The notes beneath the pieces are model-generated. The model searched no databases. It saw only the letters and a list, made by a program, of their open reading frames with translations, and was not told the origin of the DNA. A DNA stretch of 64,000 nt, from assembly GCF_036346855.1 (NCBI RefSeq), contig NZ_CP107841.1:10691583-10755582 (forward strand), in the 5' to 3' direction. Of this stretch, positions 26,957 to 35,718 are shown piece by piece; the stretch's first letter is position 1, and the number at the start of each line of letters is the position of its first letter. The position numbers and the translations under genes are program-made. The DNA comes from Streptomyces europaeiscabiei. Its GTDB lineage: Bacteria; Actinomycetota; Actinomycetes; Streptomycetales; Streptomycetaceae.

Positions 26957-27667
26957 ATGACGCTGAAGAAAGCCCTGGTGGTCCGCGGCGGTTGGGAAGG
27001 GCACCAGCCGGTCGAGGCGACGGAACTGTTCCTGCCCTTCCTGCGGAGCAACGGATACGCCGTCCGGGTTGAGGATTCGACCGACGTCTACGCCGACACC
27101 GCCGAGATGGCCGGCACCGACCTGATCGTGCAGTGCGTCACGATGTCGGAGATCACGGGCGAGCAGCTCACGGGGCTGACCTCCGCGGTCGTGGCCGGCA
27201 CCGGGTTCACCGGCTGGCACGGCGGCATCGCCGACTCGTTCCGCGCCTCCTCCGACTATCTCCACCTGGTGGGTGGGCAGTTCGCCACGCACCCGGGCAG
27301 GAAACCGTGCGAGCGCCGGGGCGGGCCGGAGGACAACTTCCTGCCGCATACCATCGCCGTCACCGAAGCCGGCCGCGAGCACCCCGTCACCGCGGGCATC
27401 GGGGACTTCGAGCTGCACACCGAGCAGTACTGGGTGCTCCACGACGACCTCATCGACGTCCTGGCCACCACCACGCATCCCACCCGGCCGTGGGAGCCCT
27501 GGCACCGGCCGGTCACCTCACCGGCGGTCTGGACCCGTCGGTGGGGGGCCGGGCGGATCGTGGTGACGACGCCGGGGCACAGCCTCGACGTGCTGGAGAA
27601 CCCCAACGTCCGCACCATCATCGAGAGGGGCATGCTGTGGGCGACGCGCACCGCGTCGGCGTCGTAG
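26957..27667 (+). CDS. ThuA domain protein (trehalose-utilisation family)
   Basis: 236 residues of the ThuA glutamine-amidotransferase-like fold: KKALVVRGGWEGHQPVEATE, TDLIVQCVTMSEITGEQL, FTGWHGGIADSFR, GGQFATHPG and FELHTEQYWVLHDD. ThuA proteins take part in sugar (trehalose-type disaccharide) oxidation and typically sit beside a Gfo/Idh/MocA dehydrogenase, as here. The start MTLKKAL at 26957 is chosen over 26918. Its 3' end overlaps the next gene by 31 nt. Confidence 0.9.
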   Translation: MTLKKALVVRGGWEGHQPVEATELFLPFLRSNGYAVRVEDSTDVYADTAEMAGTDLIVQCVTMSEITGEQLTGLTSAVVAGTGFTGWHGGIADSFRASSDYLHLVGGQFATHPGRKPCERRGGPEDNFLPHTIAVTEAGREHPVTAGIGDFELHTEQYWVLHDDLIDVLATTTHPTRPWEPWHRPVTSPAVWTRRWGAGRIVVTTPGHSLDVLENPNVRTIIERGMLWATRTASAS

Positions 27668-28761
27668 GGCTCGGAGTCATCTCCCGCGCGTACCTGGACA
27701 CGCTGGCCGGTCATCCCGCCGTGCGCGTGACCGCGGTCGCCGACCTTGACGCCTCCCGGTCGGCAGCGGTCGCCGCCGGACTGCCCGGCGTCCGGGCGCT
27801 GACCGTCGAGGAGCTGCTGAGCAGCCCGAACGTGGACACGGTACTGAACCTCACCACCCCCGGGGCGCACGCCGAAATCGCCCTCGGGGCCATCGGCCAC
27901 GGCAAGAACGTCTACGGGGAGAAGCCGCTCGCCGCCACGCTCGCCGACGCCCACACCGTCATGGCGGCCGCCGCGCGGGCGGGAGTCGGAGTGGGGTGCG
28001 CGCCGGACACCGTGCTGGGCACCGGAGTGCAGACGGCGCGGGCGGCCCTGGCCGCCGGGAGCATCGGACGCCCGCTGTTCGCCTCGGCCGTGATGGTCAC
28101 CCCGGGCCACGAACGCTGGCACCCGCACCCCGACTTCTACTACACCGAGGGCGGCGGCCCCCTGCTGGACATGGGGCCGTACTACCTCGCCTCCCTTGTC
28201 CATCTGCTGGGCCCGGTGCGGGCCGTGACGGGGGCGTCCAGCCGGCTGCGCGCCGAGCGGGTCATCGGTTCGGGCCCGCGCAGGGGAGAGCGGATACCGG
28301 TGGAGGTGGACAGTCATGTCTCCGGTGTGCTGGAGCACGTGGCCGGAACGCTGACGACGATCACGACGAGCTTCGACGGGGTGGCCACCACGGCGTCCCC
28401 GATCGAGGTCCACGGCGAGGTGGGAACCCTCGCCGTCCCGGATCCGAACCGCTTCGACGGCGACGTACGGCTCTTCGGACTCGGCGACACGCAGTGGCGC
28501 ACGCTCCCTCCGTCCGCGGGCTACGTCGACGGCGCACGGGGAGTGGGGCTGCTCGACTTCATCGCCGCCGACGGGCAGCGGGCATCGCGCGCGAACGGCG
28601 AACTCGCCCTGCACGTAATGGAGACGATGACCGCGCTGCTGCGTTCGTCGGCCGAGGGACGGCGCATCGAGCTGACGACGTCGGCGCAGCCGCCCGCCCC
28701 CGTACCGCTGACGGCCGCCGAGGACTGGGGTGGCAGGTCAGAGGCCACTCGATGCGCATGA
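27637..28761 (+). CDS. Gfo/Idh/MocA family oxidoreductase
   Basis: 374 residues. The NAD(P)-binding Rossmann start VGVVGLGVISRAYLDTL, the family motif GKNVYGEKPLAATLADAHT (Lys of EKP is the catalytic/cofactor lysine) and the C-terminal alpha/beta dimer domain with GGGPLLDMGPYYLASLVHLL are all present. It probably oxidises a sugar or inositol-type substrate together with the ThuA protein. The GTG at 27637 follows GAGAGGGG by 6 nt and lies inside the ThuA gene, indicating translational coupling. Confidence 0.92.
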   Translation: MGDAHRVGVVGLGVISRAYLDTLAGHPAVRVTAVADLDASRSAAVAAGLPGVRALTVEELLSSPNVDTVLNLTTPGAHAEIALGAIGHGKNVYGEKPLAATLADAHTVMAAAARAGVGVGCAPDTVLGTGVQTARAALAAGSIGRPLFASAVMVTPGHERWHPHPDFYYTEGGGPLLDMGPYYLASLVHLLGPVRAVTGASSRLRAERVIGSGPRRGERIPVEVDSHVSGVLEHVAGTLTTITTSFDGVATTASPIEVHGEVGTLAVPDPNRFDGDVRLFGLGDTQWRTLPPSAGYVDGARGVGLLDFIAADGQRASRANGELALHVMETMTALLRSSAEGRRIELTTSAQPPAPVPLTAAEDWGGRSEATRCA

Positions 28762-28950
28762 TTCGGAAGACGCCGTTCCTGAGCAGAACGAGCACTTGCG
28801 GGAGCTGGTCGACCACCTCGACGGCTTGGCGGCCGCGGTCACCGATGCCCACGGATCGCAGCGGATGACGCAGTACCTCGACGGCATCCAGGGGGCCGTC
28901 AACGGCTGGGGCGGTGCGCTGCCGGTCGACCCCGGCCACCCGGAGCGCCG
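28762..28950. other. Short coding-like fragment, unassigned
   Basis: The plus frame through here reads EQNEHLRELVDHLDGLAAAV then DAHGSQRMTQYLDGIQGAVN, helical and plausible, but it has no start, no stop of its own and no family I know. Probably a remnant. Confidence 0.35.
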
Positions 28951-29067
28951 TCAGACGGCGGACACCCGGTCTCCGCACAGCCCGCGTTCGGTGATGGCCA
29001 CGCTTGTCAGAGCCTCGCCGAGCATGGACTTCACCGGGTACCGGCGTAACGCCGTCACCATCGCCAT
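28951..29067 (-). pseudogene. MOSC N-terminal (beta-barrel) domain fragment
   Basis: 38 residues from an ATG at 29067: LRRYPVKSMLGEALTSVAIT then ERGLCGDRVSAV-stop. This is the unmistakable start of MOSC_N-containing proteins (YPVKS...G...GDR). The molybdenum-cofactor-binding MOSC domain is entirely missing. Confidence 0.7.
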
Positions 29068-29429
29068 GGATCCATCATGGGCGCTGTGGGCGTGGTGAGG
29101 CCCGCCGGAGTGCGGGCAGCCGCAGACCCTCGCGTGGAGAGCCGGGAGGCGCGGCGGGTTCTGCCGTCGGCGACGGCAGGACCCGGCAGAGGGGACACCT
29201 CACCCGGAGGTGGCTCGGTACCCGCCCTCACACCATGCACCCAAATCAGCCACAGCAACAGACCGTGGCTGGAAAACGCCAACATCCGTGTGCGGGAGGG
29301 CCGGAGCGGGCCCCGGCGGCCGGCTCCTGGCAGCGACAGCCCGCCGCGCGATGTGCCGTCGTGCCAGCCAGTCGCGTGCCCCGCGAGCCGGGCGAGCATG
29401 GCGGGCGACGATGTCTTTGCGCCGCCGCC
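29068..29429. other. Unassigned stretch
   Basis: About 360 bases between the MOSC fragment and the transposase remnant. An open minus frame continues from the transposase, but its content (low-complexity proline/arginine) does not match that family. Nothing else seen. Confidence 0.35.
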
Positions 29430-30062
29430 CCTCGCCAGGAAGCACAGCAGCGGGTGGAACCCGAAGCCGCCCTTATAGGGTGGAGCGGCCTGCTCTTTCT
29501 CGGAATGGCAGGTGACCAGCGTGGCGTCGAGGTCCAGGACCAGACCGGGCAGCATGCGTCCCGCGGCCCGAACCGCGGGTATGCCCTCACCGTGCTCGGC
29601 GGCCTGCAGCCAGGCGACTTCCCGGGCCCGGGCACGGGCGGAAGCCAGCGAGGCGAGGGCACTGTCGTCAACATAGGCGAGCAGCCGCCAGGCCGTCGGT
29701 GTCGAGGCGGCAGGGCCCAAGACTGCTGGCTGGTCCCGCAGTACGGCCAGATCCGCGATGGCCTCACCACCGTCGGCGAGCATCACCGCAAGGTCGGTGG
29801 CGATCCGGCCCGGATCATGTCCGGTCCCGCGCGGCCGAAGCGGCCTGAGGACGGCGGAGTACGCGGCGCTCAGACCGGTGGCATCAGCGAGATCCGCCAG
29901 CAGCCGCGCCCCGGCATGCCCGATCACCCCCGAACCATCGGCACTGACATGGACCTTGGGACGCAACCCGATACCCTGCACGTAGAAAGTGCCCTCCGCC
30001 TGGACCGACAGAACCCCTCAGCAAGGTTCATCGTTCCCAGGTCAGGAAGGCACTTTCGTGTT
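29430..30062 (-). pseudogene. IS1380-family transposase, truncated, with one terminal repeat
   Basis: From a GTG at 29981 the frame reads LRPKVHVSADGSGVIGHAGA, LADATGLSAAYSAVL, VLRDQPAVLGPAASTPTAWR, PGLVLDLDATLVTCHSEKEQ (first catalytic Asp region) and GGFGFHPLLCFLA, the N-terminal third of an IS1380 DDE transposase. Family similarity then ends. The right terminal repeat GGAAGGCACTTTCGTG lies at about 30046-30061, with a related inverted copy GAAAGTGCCCTCC near 29987. Confidence 0.75.
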
Positions 30063-30119
30063 TCTGCCTCAGCTGCCGCCGTACTCGGGCGAAACGGCGA
30101 GGCTAGCGGTGAGTACCCA

Positions 30120-30236
30120 TCACTTCGGGGTCTGGCCGCAGCAGGCGACGGTCTCGGTCTGGTCGGCGCCGGCGAGCGGCACTACGGCGAGCACAGCCGC
30201 CAGTGCCACGAACAAACCGAGTACGGCTCTACGCAT
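30120..30236 (-). CDS. Tiny secreted peptide, copy A
   Basis: A 38-residue exported peptide: MRRAVLGLFVALAAVLAVVP signal segment, cleavage likely at LAGA|DQ, leaving a mature tail DQTETVACCGQTPK with an adjacent cysteine pair. The ATG has AAGGAG 6-7 nt upstream. It is one of two near-identical tandem genes, each with its own ribosome-binding site. I do not know a named family. Being short, it would be missed by most gene finders. Confidence 0.65.
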   Translation of the reverse strand: MRRAVLGLFVALAAVLAVVPLAGADQTETVACCGQTPK

Positions 30237-30334
30237 CACATCTCCTTGTCGAAGGGGAACGTGTCCAGTACTTCCGCTGGCGATGGCCGTGCCCGTCACA
30301 TCGTCGGGCCGGTCGCGCCAGCGGTGAGTACCCA

Positions 30335-30451
30335 TTACTTCGGGGCATGGCCGCAGCAGGCGACGGTCTCGCTCTGGTCGGCGCCGGCGAGCGGCACCAC
30401 CGCAAGCACCGCCGCCAGTGCCACGAACAAACCGAGTACGGCTCTACGCAC
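30335..30451 (-). CDS. Tiny secreted peptide, copy B
   Basis: 38 residues, differing from copy A at only three positions of the whole protein (DQSETVACCGHAPK tail), with GTG start preceded by GGAGGAGAGA. Several differences between the two copies are silent (for example GCGAGCACAGCC versus GCAAGCACCGCC), the pattern expected if the peptide is under purifying selection after duplication. The mature product would be ~14-16 residues with a Cys-Cys pair. Confidence 0.65.
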   Translation of the reverse strand: MRRAVLGLFVALAAVLAVVPLAGADQSETVACCGHAPK

Positions 30452-30659
30452 TCTCTCCTCCTGATCGCCGGAATCCGGTGCCGCTTCAAGCGGTCACTGA
30501 TTCAGATGCACGAAACAGAGGCCTGGTTGTACGGGAGTTGTGACTCCTGCGGAAGCGCACCAACGTCCGGCAGGCCCCAAGCGGGAACTCCAGCGCCGCA
30601 TCGGTCTTGCCGCCCCCACGGCCGGGCCGCAGATGTCCCAAGCGCAGGAAGAAAATCAC

Positions 30660-31040
30660 CTACTGAGGCGTGCGGCATGTACTGGATCCAGCATCGTCGC
30701 CCGAACGCCTCCCGGATCTCCTCCACGGAGCCAGGGTCCCGGACGTCGCGCCAGGCCCGCGGATCCATCCGCGGGCCTCCACCAGCGCCATCACCTCCTT
30801 CCGGGCCCGGTCGTCCGGCAGCTGCGCCATGACCTCCACCGAGGGTTCCTCCACCACCACGCCCGTACCGCATTCCGCACACCCCCGTGTGATCGACTCG
30901 GGCAGCAGCGTACGAAGGAACCGCCGATCGCGTTCGGGCCTGTGGATAAAGGAGTTCCTCGCGGCTGCGGGCTGCACTCGCGAGGCCACCTTCGGTGTCA
31001 TCGGTATCGGCACCCGATCGCCTGCGTTTGCCTTGCCCAT
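30660..31040 (-). CDS. Hypothetical protein with CxxC motif
   Basis: 126 residues. The ATG at 31040 has a very strong AGGGAGGTGG 6 nt upstream. The first ~95 residues look real (MGKANAGDRVPIPMTPKVAS, FIHRPERDRRFLRTLLPESI, ECGTGVVVEEPSVEVM, then LPDDRARKEVMALVEARGWI) and contain CAEC, a possible half metal site. After about 30760 a second overlapping frame starts from ATG 30768 (MDPRAWRDVRDPGSVEEIRE) with GGAGG before it, so either the tail is frameshifted or a second small gene overlaps. No family recognised. Confidence 0.45.
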   Translation of the reverse strand: MGKANAGDRVPIPMTPKVASRVQPAAARNSFIHRPERDRRFLRTLLPESITRGCAECGTGVVVEEPSVEVMAQLPDDRARKEVMALVEARGWIRGPGATSGTLAPWRRSGRRSGDDAGSSTCRTPQ

Positions 31041-31060
31041 GGTGAACCACCTCCCTGTCC

Positions 31061-31270
31061 ATGGTCCTCACGGTGGAGGCCGGCCAGGCATCCGACGTGG
31101 TCATCACCATGGGGTGCGGCGGCACCTGCCCCGTCTTCCCCGGCAAGCGGTACCTCGACTGGCAGCCTGACGACCCGGCCGGTCACGGTGTCGATGCCGT
31201 ACGCCCCATCCGTGACGCGATCGAGGCACGAGTGCGGAGCCTGCTCGATGAGATGGGTGCCCCCGGCCAC
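31061..31270 (+). pseudogene. Arsenate reductase (low-molecular-weight phosphatase type), C-terminal fragment
   Basis: About 68 residues: ASDVVITMGCGGTCPVFPGK, RYLDWQPDDPAGHGVDAVRP, then IRDAIEARVRSLLDEMG. This is the second half of thioredoxin/mycoredoxin-type ArsC, including the conserved TMGCG..CPVFPGKRY..W..DDP segment. The N-terminal P-loop with the nucleophilic CX5R is missing, so it cannot be active. Confidence 0.8.
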
Positions 31271-31736
31271 AGCCTGACCGCTGCACGCGATCATGCGTCG
31301 GCACTGAAGGCGGTCTGGCCTTTTGCGCCATGCAGGAAATCGGCATACAACCCCCACTGCATTGAGGGGAGTTGGGTACCACGATTCTGCAACGGTCTGA
31401 TCGAGTCCTGTACGTCTGGTGCGCCGCGACTCTGTAACGGGTGCCGTCCGGCGGGGATTCGCCCTGGGGGCGTCAGACAGGCGGTCATGCGCGCTGGGCC
31501 AAGGGACGTTTCCGCTGCCTGCGCAGCCGATATGACCAGCCGGCTGTGCCGGTATTCCGACTTTCAACTCCCCGTCTGTGTGCGGGGATACCTAGGCGCT
31601 GAGCATCCTGCTCGCTGAGATGCGGATTGCCGCGGTGGGGCGCATGCTGATGGTATAGCCGGTTATATCCGCGCTCTGGATTCGTCCACCAGATTGCTGC
31701 AGCGGTTGACCGCGCTGTTCATCTGTCCCGCCGCTC
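31271..31736. other. Gap with a short direct repeat
   Basis: No gene recognised in ~465 bases. A 14-bp near-repeat CGATTCTGCAACGG (31382) / CGACTCTGTAACGG (31427) lies 45 bp apart. The right part (31640-31720) is AT-richer (TATAGCCGGTTATATCC) and probably belongs to the disrupted IS3 element. Confidence 0.4.
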
Positions 31737-32060
31737 GTGCGGAGTGAACTGACAACTCGCCTGGTGCGTGCGGGAGTTCACGCGTCCATGGGCTCGGTCG
31801 GGGACTCGTACGATAACGCTCTCGCGGAGCATGTGTGGATGCTGATCAAGACGGAGTGCATCCGCGACCGCGCCTTCGCGACCAGGGCCGAGGCGAACCT
31901 CGCGCTCTTCGAGTACATCGACGGCTTCTATGACTCCCGGCGCATCCAGAAACGGCTCGGCTACCTCAGCCCGGTCGAGTTCGAGGAGAAGCACTACGCC
32001 GACCAGGCAACGACCGAACGAACGAACCTGAAACCCCGTCAACCCGCCCTGAACAGCTGA
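31737..32060 (+). pseudogene. IS3-family OrfB integrase, C-terminal fragment
   Basis: 107 residues from the third catalytic region onward: GSVGDSYDNALAEHVWMLIK (E of ALAE is the DDE glutamate), then ECIRDRAFATRAEANLALFE and YIDGFYDSRRIQKRLGYLSP. The first ~190 residues with the two aspartates and the whole OrfA are absent. It ends exactly where the MFS fragment begins, indicating that the element inserted into that gene. Confidence 0.85.
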
Positions 32061-32345
32061 TCAGCACCTCCCGCACACCGGGGGAAGCTCAGTCACGGCG
32101 CCGAGAACGGCAGTGGCCGCATAGCCACCCACGGCGACCTTGCGGCGCCGGGACGAATCATCCGCCAGGACGCCGCCACCGAACCTGGCCGCGCAGGCCA
32201 GGGCGTCGGAGACCCCTTCGATCACGCCCAAAGCCGCCGCCGGAGCGCCGAGGGATGTAAGCAAAGAGGGCAGCAGTGCGGGAGGACTTTCATGGCCGAC
32301 ATCAGCAAGGAAGCTGGCGGAGCCGATGCCCTTGACGCCCGGAGT
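32061..32345 (-). pseudogene. MFS transporter N-terminal fragment interrupted by IS3
   Basis: Starting near the GVKGIGSASFLADVGHESPP segment, the frame shows the first transmembrane region of a major-facilitator protein (LLPSLLTSLGAPAAALGVIE and GVSDALACAARFGGGVLADD, then RRRKVAVGGYAATAVLGAVT). Coding sense stops at 32061 at the IS3 border. The RRRKVAVGGY loop after helix 2-3 is typical MFS motif A context. Confidence 0.65.
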
Positions 32346-32394
32346 GAGCCATCCATCCTGGTCGCGGGCGGCGTTGGGAGGCGGCACGTTCTCG

Positions 32395-32485
32395 CTGCCG
32401 ATGTGGGGCCGTAGTAACGGGCGCCCATCCTGTACAGGCCCGTCGGGTCCGGGTGGGCGCCGCTGTAGCGGAACGGCTGAGGCAC
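32395..32485 (-). pseudogene. RHS-repeat core fragment
   Basis: The frame FRYSGAHPDPTGLYRMGARY then YGPT is the RHS-associated core signature (GLY.MGARYYDP) of polymorphic toxin/YD-repeat proteins. Only ~30 residues survive, next to the MFS fragment. Confidence 0.7.
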
Positions 32486-32560
32486 CGCCTCTGTCGGCGT
32501 CGCTCGCGGCAGGCCGGCCGGGCCGCAGGCCTAGCTGTGGGTGCGCTTGGTGACGCCTAC

Positions 32561-35551
32561 CTACCGGCCCGGCGTGCCCGGCAGCCCCGGCGCGTCCTCC
32601 GGCACGGGATCGGCGTTGAAGGAGTGGTGGTAGCTCTCCGGCGGCGCGAGGTAGGTGACGGGCAGCCCGCCGGTGTCGATGACGATCTGGTCCACGGCGA
32701 TCGCGGGATCGACCATGAAGAGCCGCAGGACGTGTTCGCCGGGTTCGGTGACTGTCACGGTGGTGGTCAGTTTCTCGATGCCGTCCTCGACGTTGCGGGC
32801 CCACGCGTCGCCGCGGTTGCCCGTGGCGACGGCCTGTCCCGCCAGGACGGCGACCGGCTGGTCGTCGAGGGCCAGGGCGACCCGGCGACGGCCGCGTTCG
32901 TCGAGGGAGGGGAGCCTGAAGACGGTGACCCGGAAGTCCCCGGTGCCGGCGAAACGGACTCGGTAGCTCAACTCCGGTGCCCGAGTGGTGAACTCCTCGG
33001 TGATCGGGGCTGCCGTCGAAGGCGCCGCCTCCATGGCGGCCGTACGGCGGCCGAGCCCGCGTACCGTCCGCCAACGGGCCCCGCCGCGCGCCACCCGGTG
33101 GTCGTGGTGCGCGGCGTCTATCGAGACATACCCGTGGGCCTCGACGAAGCCGCGCGCCCGCCGGCGCGCCCGCCTCCCGTCGTTGAGCACCCGTAGGGGT
33201 ACGTCGAACCTGTTGCCTGCACCGGTGACGGTCACCGTGGCTTCGTGTGCGCCCTCGGGCACCCGCTCCCAGTCGATCTCCACCGACACCCGGGTCTGTT
33301 CGGTCATCGTGCCGCCGGAGGTGCTCAGCCGTACCCAGGGGTGGCTCGCCTCCGCGGCCCAGTCCAGGGGGAGGAAGCCGGTGTTGAACACGTCGACGAA
33401 GCGCCGGTCACGGGTGTAGGAGGAGAAGGACAGCGGCCGCCCGGTGCCGGTCTCGTTGCCCTCGGCCGCCACGCCCAGACCCGAGGTCTCCTTCCGGGCG
33501 ACCCTGGTGACGCTCGGACGGCCCGGCGCCTTGGGGATCTGCGAGGGGTAGGGGTTGACGATCCCGTTCCACTTTCCGCCGGCCACCTCGGTGTTGTAGC
33601 GCCTGGTGATCGCCGCCTCCTCGGCGTGGGCGGCGTCGGACAGGTCCGCGAAACGGTTCGTGCCGGCCCCGCGCCCCTGACGGACCGCGAGTGCGTTGCG
33701 CTCCGCCCAGTAGAACTTCAGGTTCATCAAGTAGGCGCCGTGGACCGGGTATTCGACCAGTTCGTAGAAGGCGTCACGGTAGGCCTCCGGCAGCTTGGCG
33801 CCGAGCGCGCGGACCCGCTGCAGGAGGCGGTCGTACGCGGACATCCGGCGGCCCGCCTCGTCGCCGTGGTGGACCACGGAGAGCAGACCGCGGGCGACGA
33901 ACTCCGGCCGCAGCTCCGCCGCGAGGCGGTAGTACTCGGTGCGGATCGCGGCGATCTCCGCGCCGTGGCGGTGCCCGAACTGCCGCCCGGCCCATTCGAC
34001 GAGGAAGCCCTCCACCTCGTCGGCGTTCCACCGGTCCACGTCCCAGGCCATGTCCATGGAGAAGGACAGCCCGGTCTCGATCGACTTGATGTCTCCCACG
34101 TTGAAGATCCACATACGGTCGGCGCCGTGCTCGTGCACCCGACGCAACTCCTGCCAGATTTTGGCGAGTTGGGTGGTGTCCAGCCACAGATAGCTCTTGG
34201 GGCGGCCCCAGTAGGAGAGGTGGTAGTAGATGCCGTTGCCGCCCGGTCGCCGCCGCTCGGCCTCGTCGGGCAGTTGGCGCATGTTGCCGTGGTTGTCGTC
34301 CGGCCAGATCAGCGTGACGTCGTCGGGCACCTGGACACCCGCGTTGTACAGGTCCAGGACCTCCTTGTACGGGATGAAGATCTGCGGTTCGGCCGCGGTG
34401 CCCACCTCCTCGGCCAGAAGGCGGCGCTGGTCCGCGATGATGTCGTTCATCACCACGACCTTCTCCGCGAGGGTGGTGGCGTGCTTCGTCTCCAGCGCGC
34501 TGTCGTGCAGACCGCGCATCCCCAGGGTCCAGCTGCTCTCGTAGCCGGCGTTCTGCCGCGCCCTCGCCCGCCAGTAGTCCGAGATGACAGCGGGGTTCAC
34601 CGTGTAGTCGTACACCGGCAGGCTGCCGTCGGCGGCCGGGTGATCCTTGGCCCAGGGGTCCCATTCGTGGACGCCGTTGCGCAGCATGGCCTCGGGGTGG
34701 CTGGATCCGACGACGATGCCGTAGTGGTCGGCCAGTTCGGGGTTCGCGCGGTGTTTGTTGAAGAAGTCGGAGTACGGATGCATGGCGGGCCACAGGTAGT
34801 TGGCCTTGAGGCGGAGCAGCAGCTCGAAGACGCGTCGGTAGGTTTCGGGGCCGATGTGCTTGTCCGGTTCCTGCATCCGGTGGGACCAGGTGGTGAGGTT
34901 CTGCTCGTCGTTGATGAAGATGCCCCGGTAGCGGACGGACGGCTCGTACCGCTTCTGCGTGCCCGACGGGACCGTCACCGTGTCGCGGCGTTCGACCGGA
35001 ACGTCGGCCCACCAGTGCCACGGCGACACCCCGATGCGCTCCGAGGTGTCGTAGACGCCGTAGACGGTGCCGCGCCGGTCGCTGCCGGCGATCACCAGGG
35101 CGCGTTCCACGCCGGGCAGCGGGCGGTCCACGACCTGGGTCACGGACGCCTCCCAACGGCCCTTCACCCGGGAGACGTCCAGCCGCCGGTCCGCGATGAG
35201 CCGGTCGATGGCCGGGCTCGCGCCGATGGTGCCCACCAGGACAAGGAGTGAGGCCTCCTGGGGCAGGGCGCGCAGCAGCCGCGGACGCACCCCGCCGACC
35301 CGCTCCATGTCCGCCTGGAGATCCCCGGCCGCGCGGGACACGGCGGGATCGGCGGCCGGGTCGACGAACAGGTCGACGACCACGCCGTCCCGCAGCAGAG
35401 GGAAGCCGGCGGCATCGTCCGACGAGACGGCCCGGGCCGGCGAGGGCAGCACCCCGGGTAGCAGCGGGGCCACACCGACTGCCGTCATTCCCCGGAGGAA
35501 CGACTTACGGGTCCACGCGGTCGACGGGCTCTGTGGTTCGTCGTGCGGCAC
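32561..35551 (-). CDS. Glycoside hydrolase family 115 (xylan alpha-1,2-glucuronidase)
   Basis: 996 residues, exported. The N-terminal TRKSFLRGMTAVGVAPLLPG is a signal peptide of Tat-like character. The GH115 catalytic part covers most of the chain, with landmark segments ALVIAGSDRRGTVYGVYDTS, SPWHWWADVPV, RYRGIFINDEQNLTTWS, LKANYLWPAMHPYSDFFNKH, LIWPDDNHGNMRQLP and YYHLSYWGRPKSYLWLDTT. A C-terminal beta-sandwich region (residues ~830-960) is typical of the family. GH115 enzymes remove (4-O-methyl)glucuronic acid from xylan. The GTG at 35551 follows GGAAAGG; an upstream start at 35590 is possible. A LacI-type operator lies ~150 bp upstream. Confidence 0.92.
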   Translation of the reverse strand: MPHDEPQSPSTAWTRKSFLRGMTAVGVAPLLPGVLPSPARAVSSDDAAGFPLLRDGVVVDLFVDPAADPAVSRAAGDLQADMERVGGVRPRLLRALPQEASLLVLVGTIGASPAIDRLIADRRLDVSRVKGRWEASVTQVVDRPLPGVERALVIAGSDRRGTVYGVYDTSERIGVSPWHWWADVPVERRDTVTVPSGTQKRYEPSVRYRGIFINDEQNLTTWSHRMQEPDKHIGPETYRRVFELLLRLKANYLWPAMHPYSDFFNKHRANPELADHYGIVVGSSHPEAMLRNGVHEWDPWAKDHPAADGSLPVYDYTVNPAVISDYWRARARQNAGYESSWTLGMRGLHDSALETKHATTLAEKVVVMNDIIADQRRLLAEEVGTAAEPQIFIPYKEVLDLYNAGVQVPDDVTLIWPDDNHGNMRQLPDEAERRRPGGNGIYYHLSYWGRPKSYLWLDTTQLAKIWQELRRVHEHGADRMWIFNVGDIKSIETGLSFSMDMAWDVDRWNADEVEGFLVEWAGRQFGHRHGAEIAAIRTEYYRLAAELRPEFVARGLLSVVHHGDEAGRRMSAYDRLLQRVRALGAKLPEAYRDAFYELVEYPVHGAYLMNLKFYWAERNALAVRQGRGAGTNRFADLSDAAHAEEAAITRRYNTEVAGGKWNGIVNPYPSQIPKAPGRPSVTRVARKETSGLGVAAEGNETGTGRPLSFSSYTRDRRFVDVFNTGFLPLDWAAEASHPWVRLSTSGGTMTEQTRVSVEIDWERVPEGAHEATVTVTGAGNRFDVPLRVLNDGRRARRRARGFVEAHGYVSIDAAHHDHRVARGGARWRTVRGLGRRTAAMEAAPSTAAPITEEFTTRAPELSYRVRFAGTGDFRVTVFRLPSLDERGRRRVALALDDQPVAVLAGQAVATGNRGDAWARNVEDGIEKLTTTVTVTEPGEHVLRLFMVDPAIAVDQIVIDTGGLPVTYLAPPESYHHSFNADPVPEDAPGLPGTPGR

Positions 35552-35702
35552 GGGGCGCTGCCTTTCCGCGTCAGCCCTGCCCGACGCCACGTCCGGGCCG
35601 TCGCGCAGGGCTGACGCATGACTCGCTGGCGGGAGGCGGGGAGCGGTGCTGTCGGCGCGGGGAGTGGGGCACGGCCCGGGTCACAGGTTGGCATGACCAG
35701 GC

Positions 35703-35718
35703 CAGAAAGCGCTTGCTG
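35703..35718. promoter_or_regulatory. LacI-family operator upstream of the GH115 gene
   Basis: CAGAAAGCGCTTGCTG is a near-perfect 16-bp palindrome centred on AAGCGCTT, the classic central motif of LacI/CcpA-type operators. It lies ~150 bp upstream of the glucuronidase start, as expected for sugar-induced Streptomyces hydrolase genes; the repressor gene is not in this window. Confidence 0.6.

Larger units (their letters stand above)
30066..30460. repeat. Tandem duplication of ~215-bp unit carrying the peptide genes
   Basis: Two units beginning GCGGTGAGTACCCAT (30109 and 30324) and running through the peptide genes to CGAGTACGGCTCTACGCA are ~90% identical. The spacer differs (different 5' leaders), so the duplication is not recent enough to be a sequencing artefact. 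Confidence 0.8.

Noticed and set aside
33245..35251. 668-codon plus-strand open frame
   Set aside because: Antisense to the GH115 gene; no recognisable domain and typical high-GC shadow composition.
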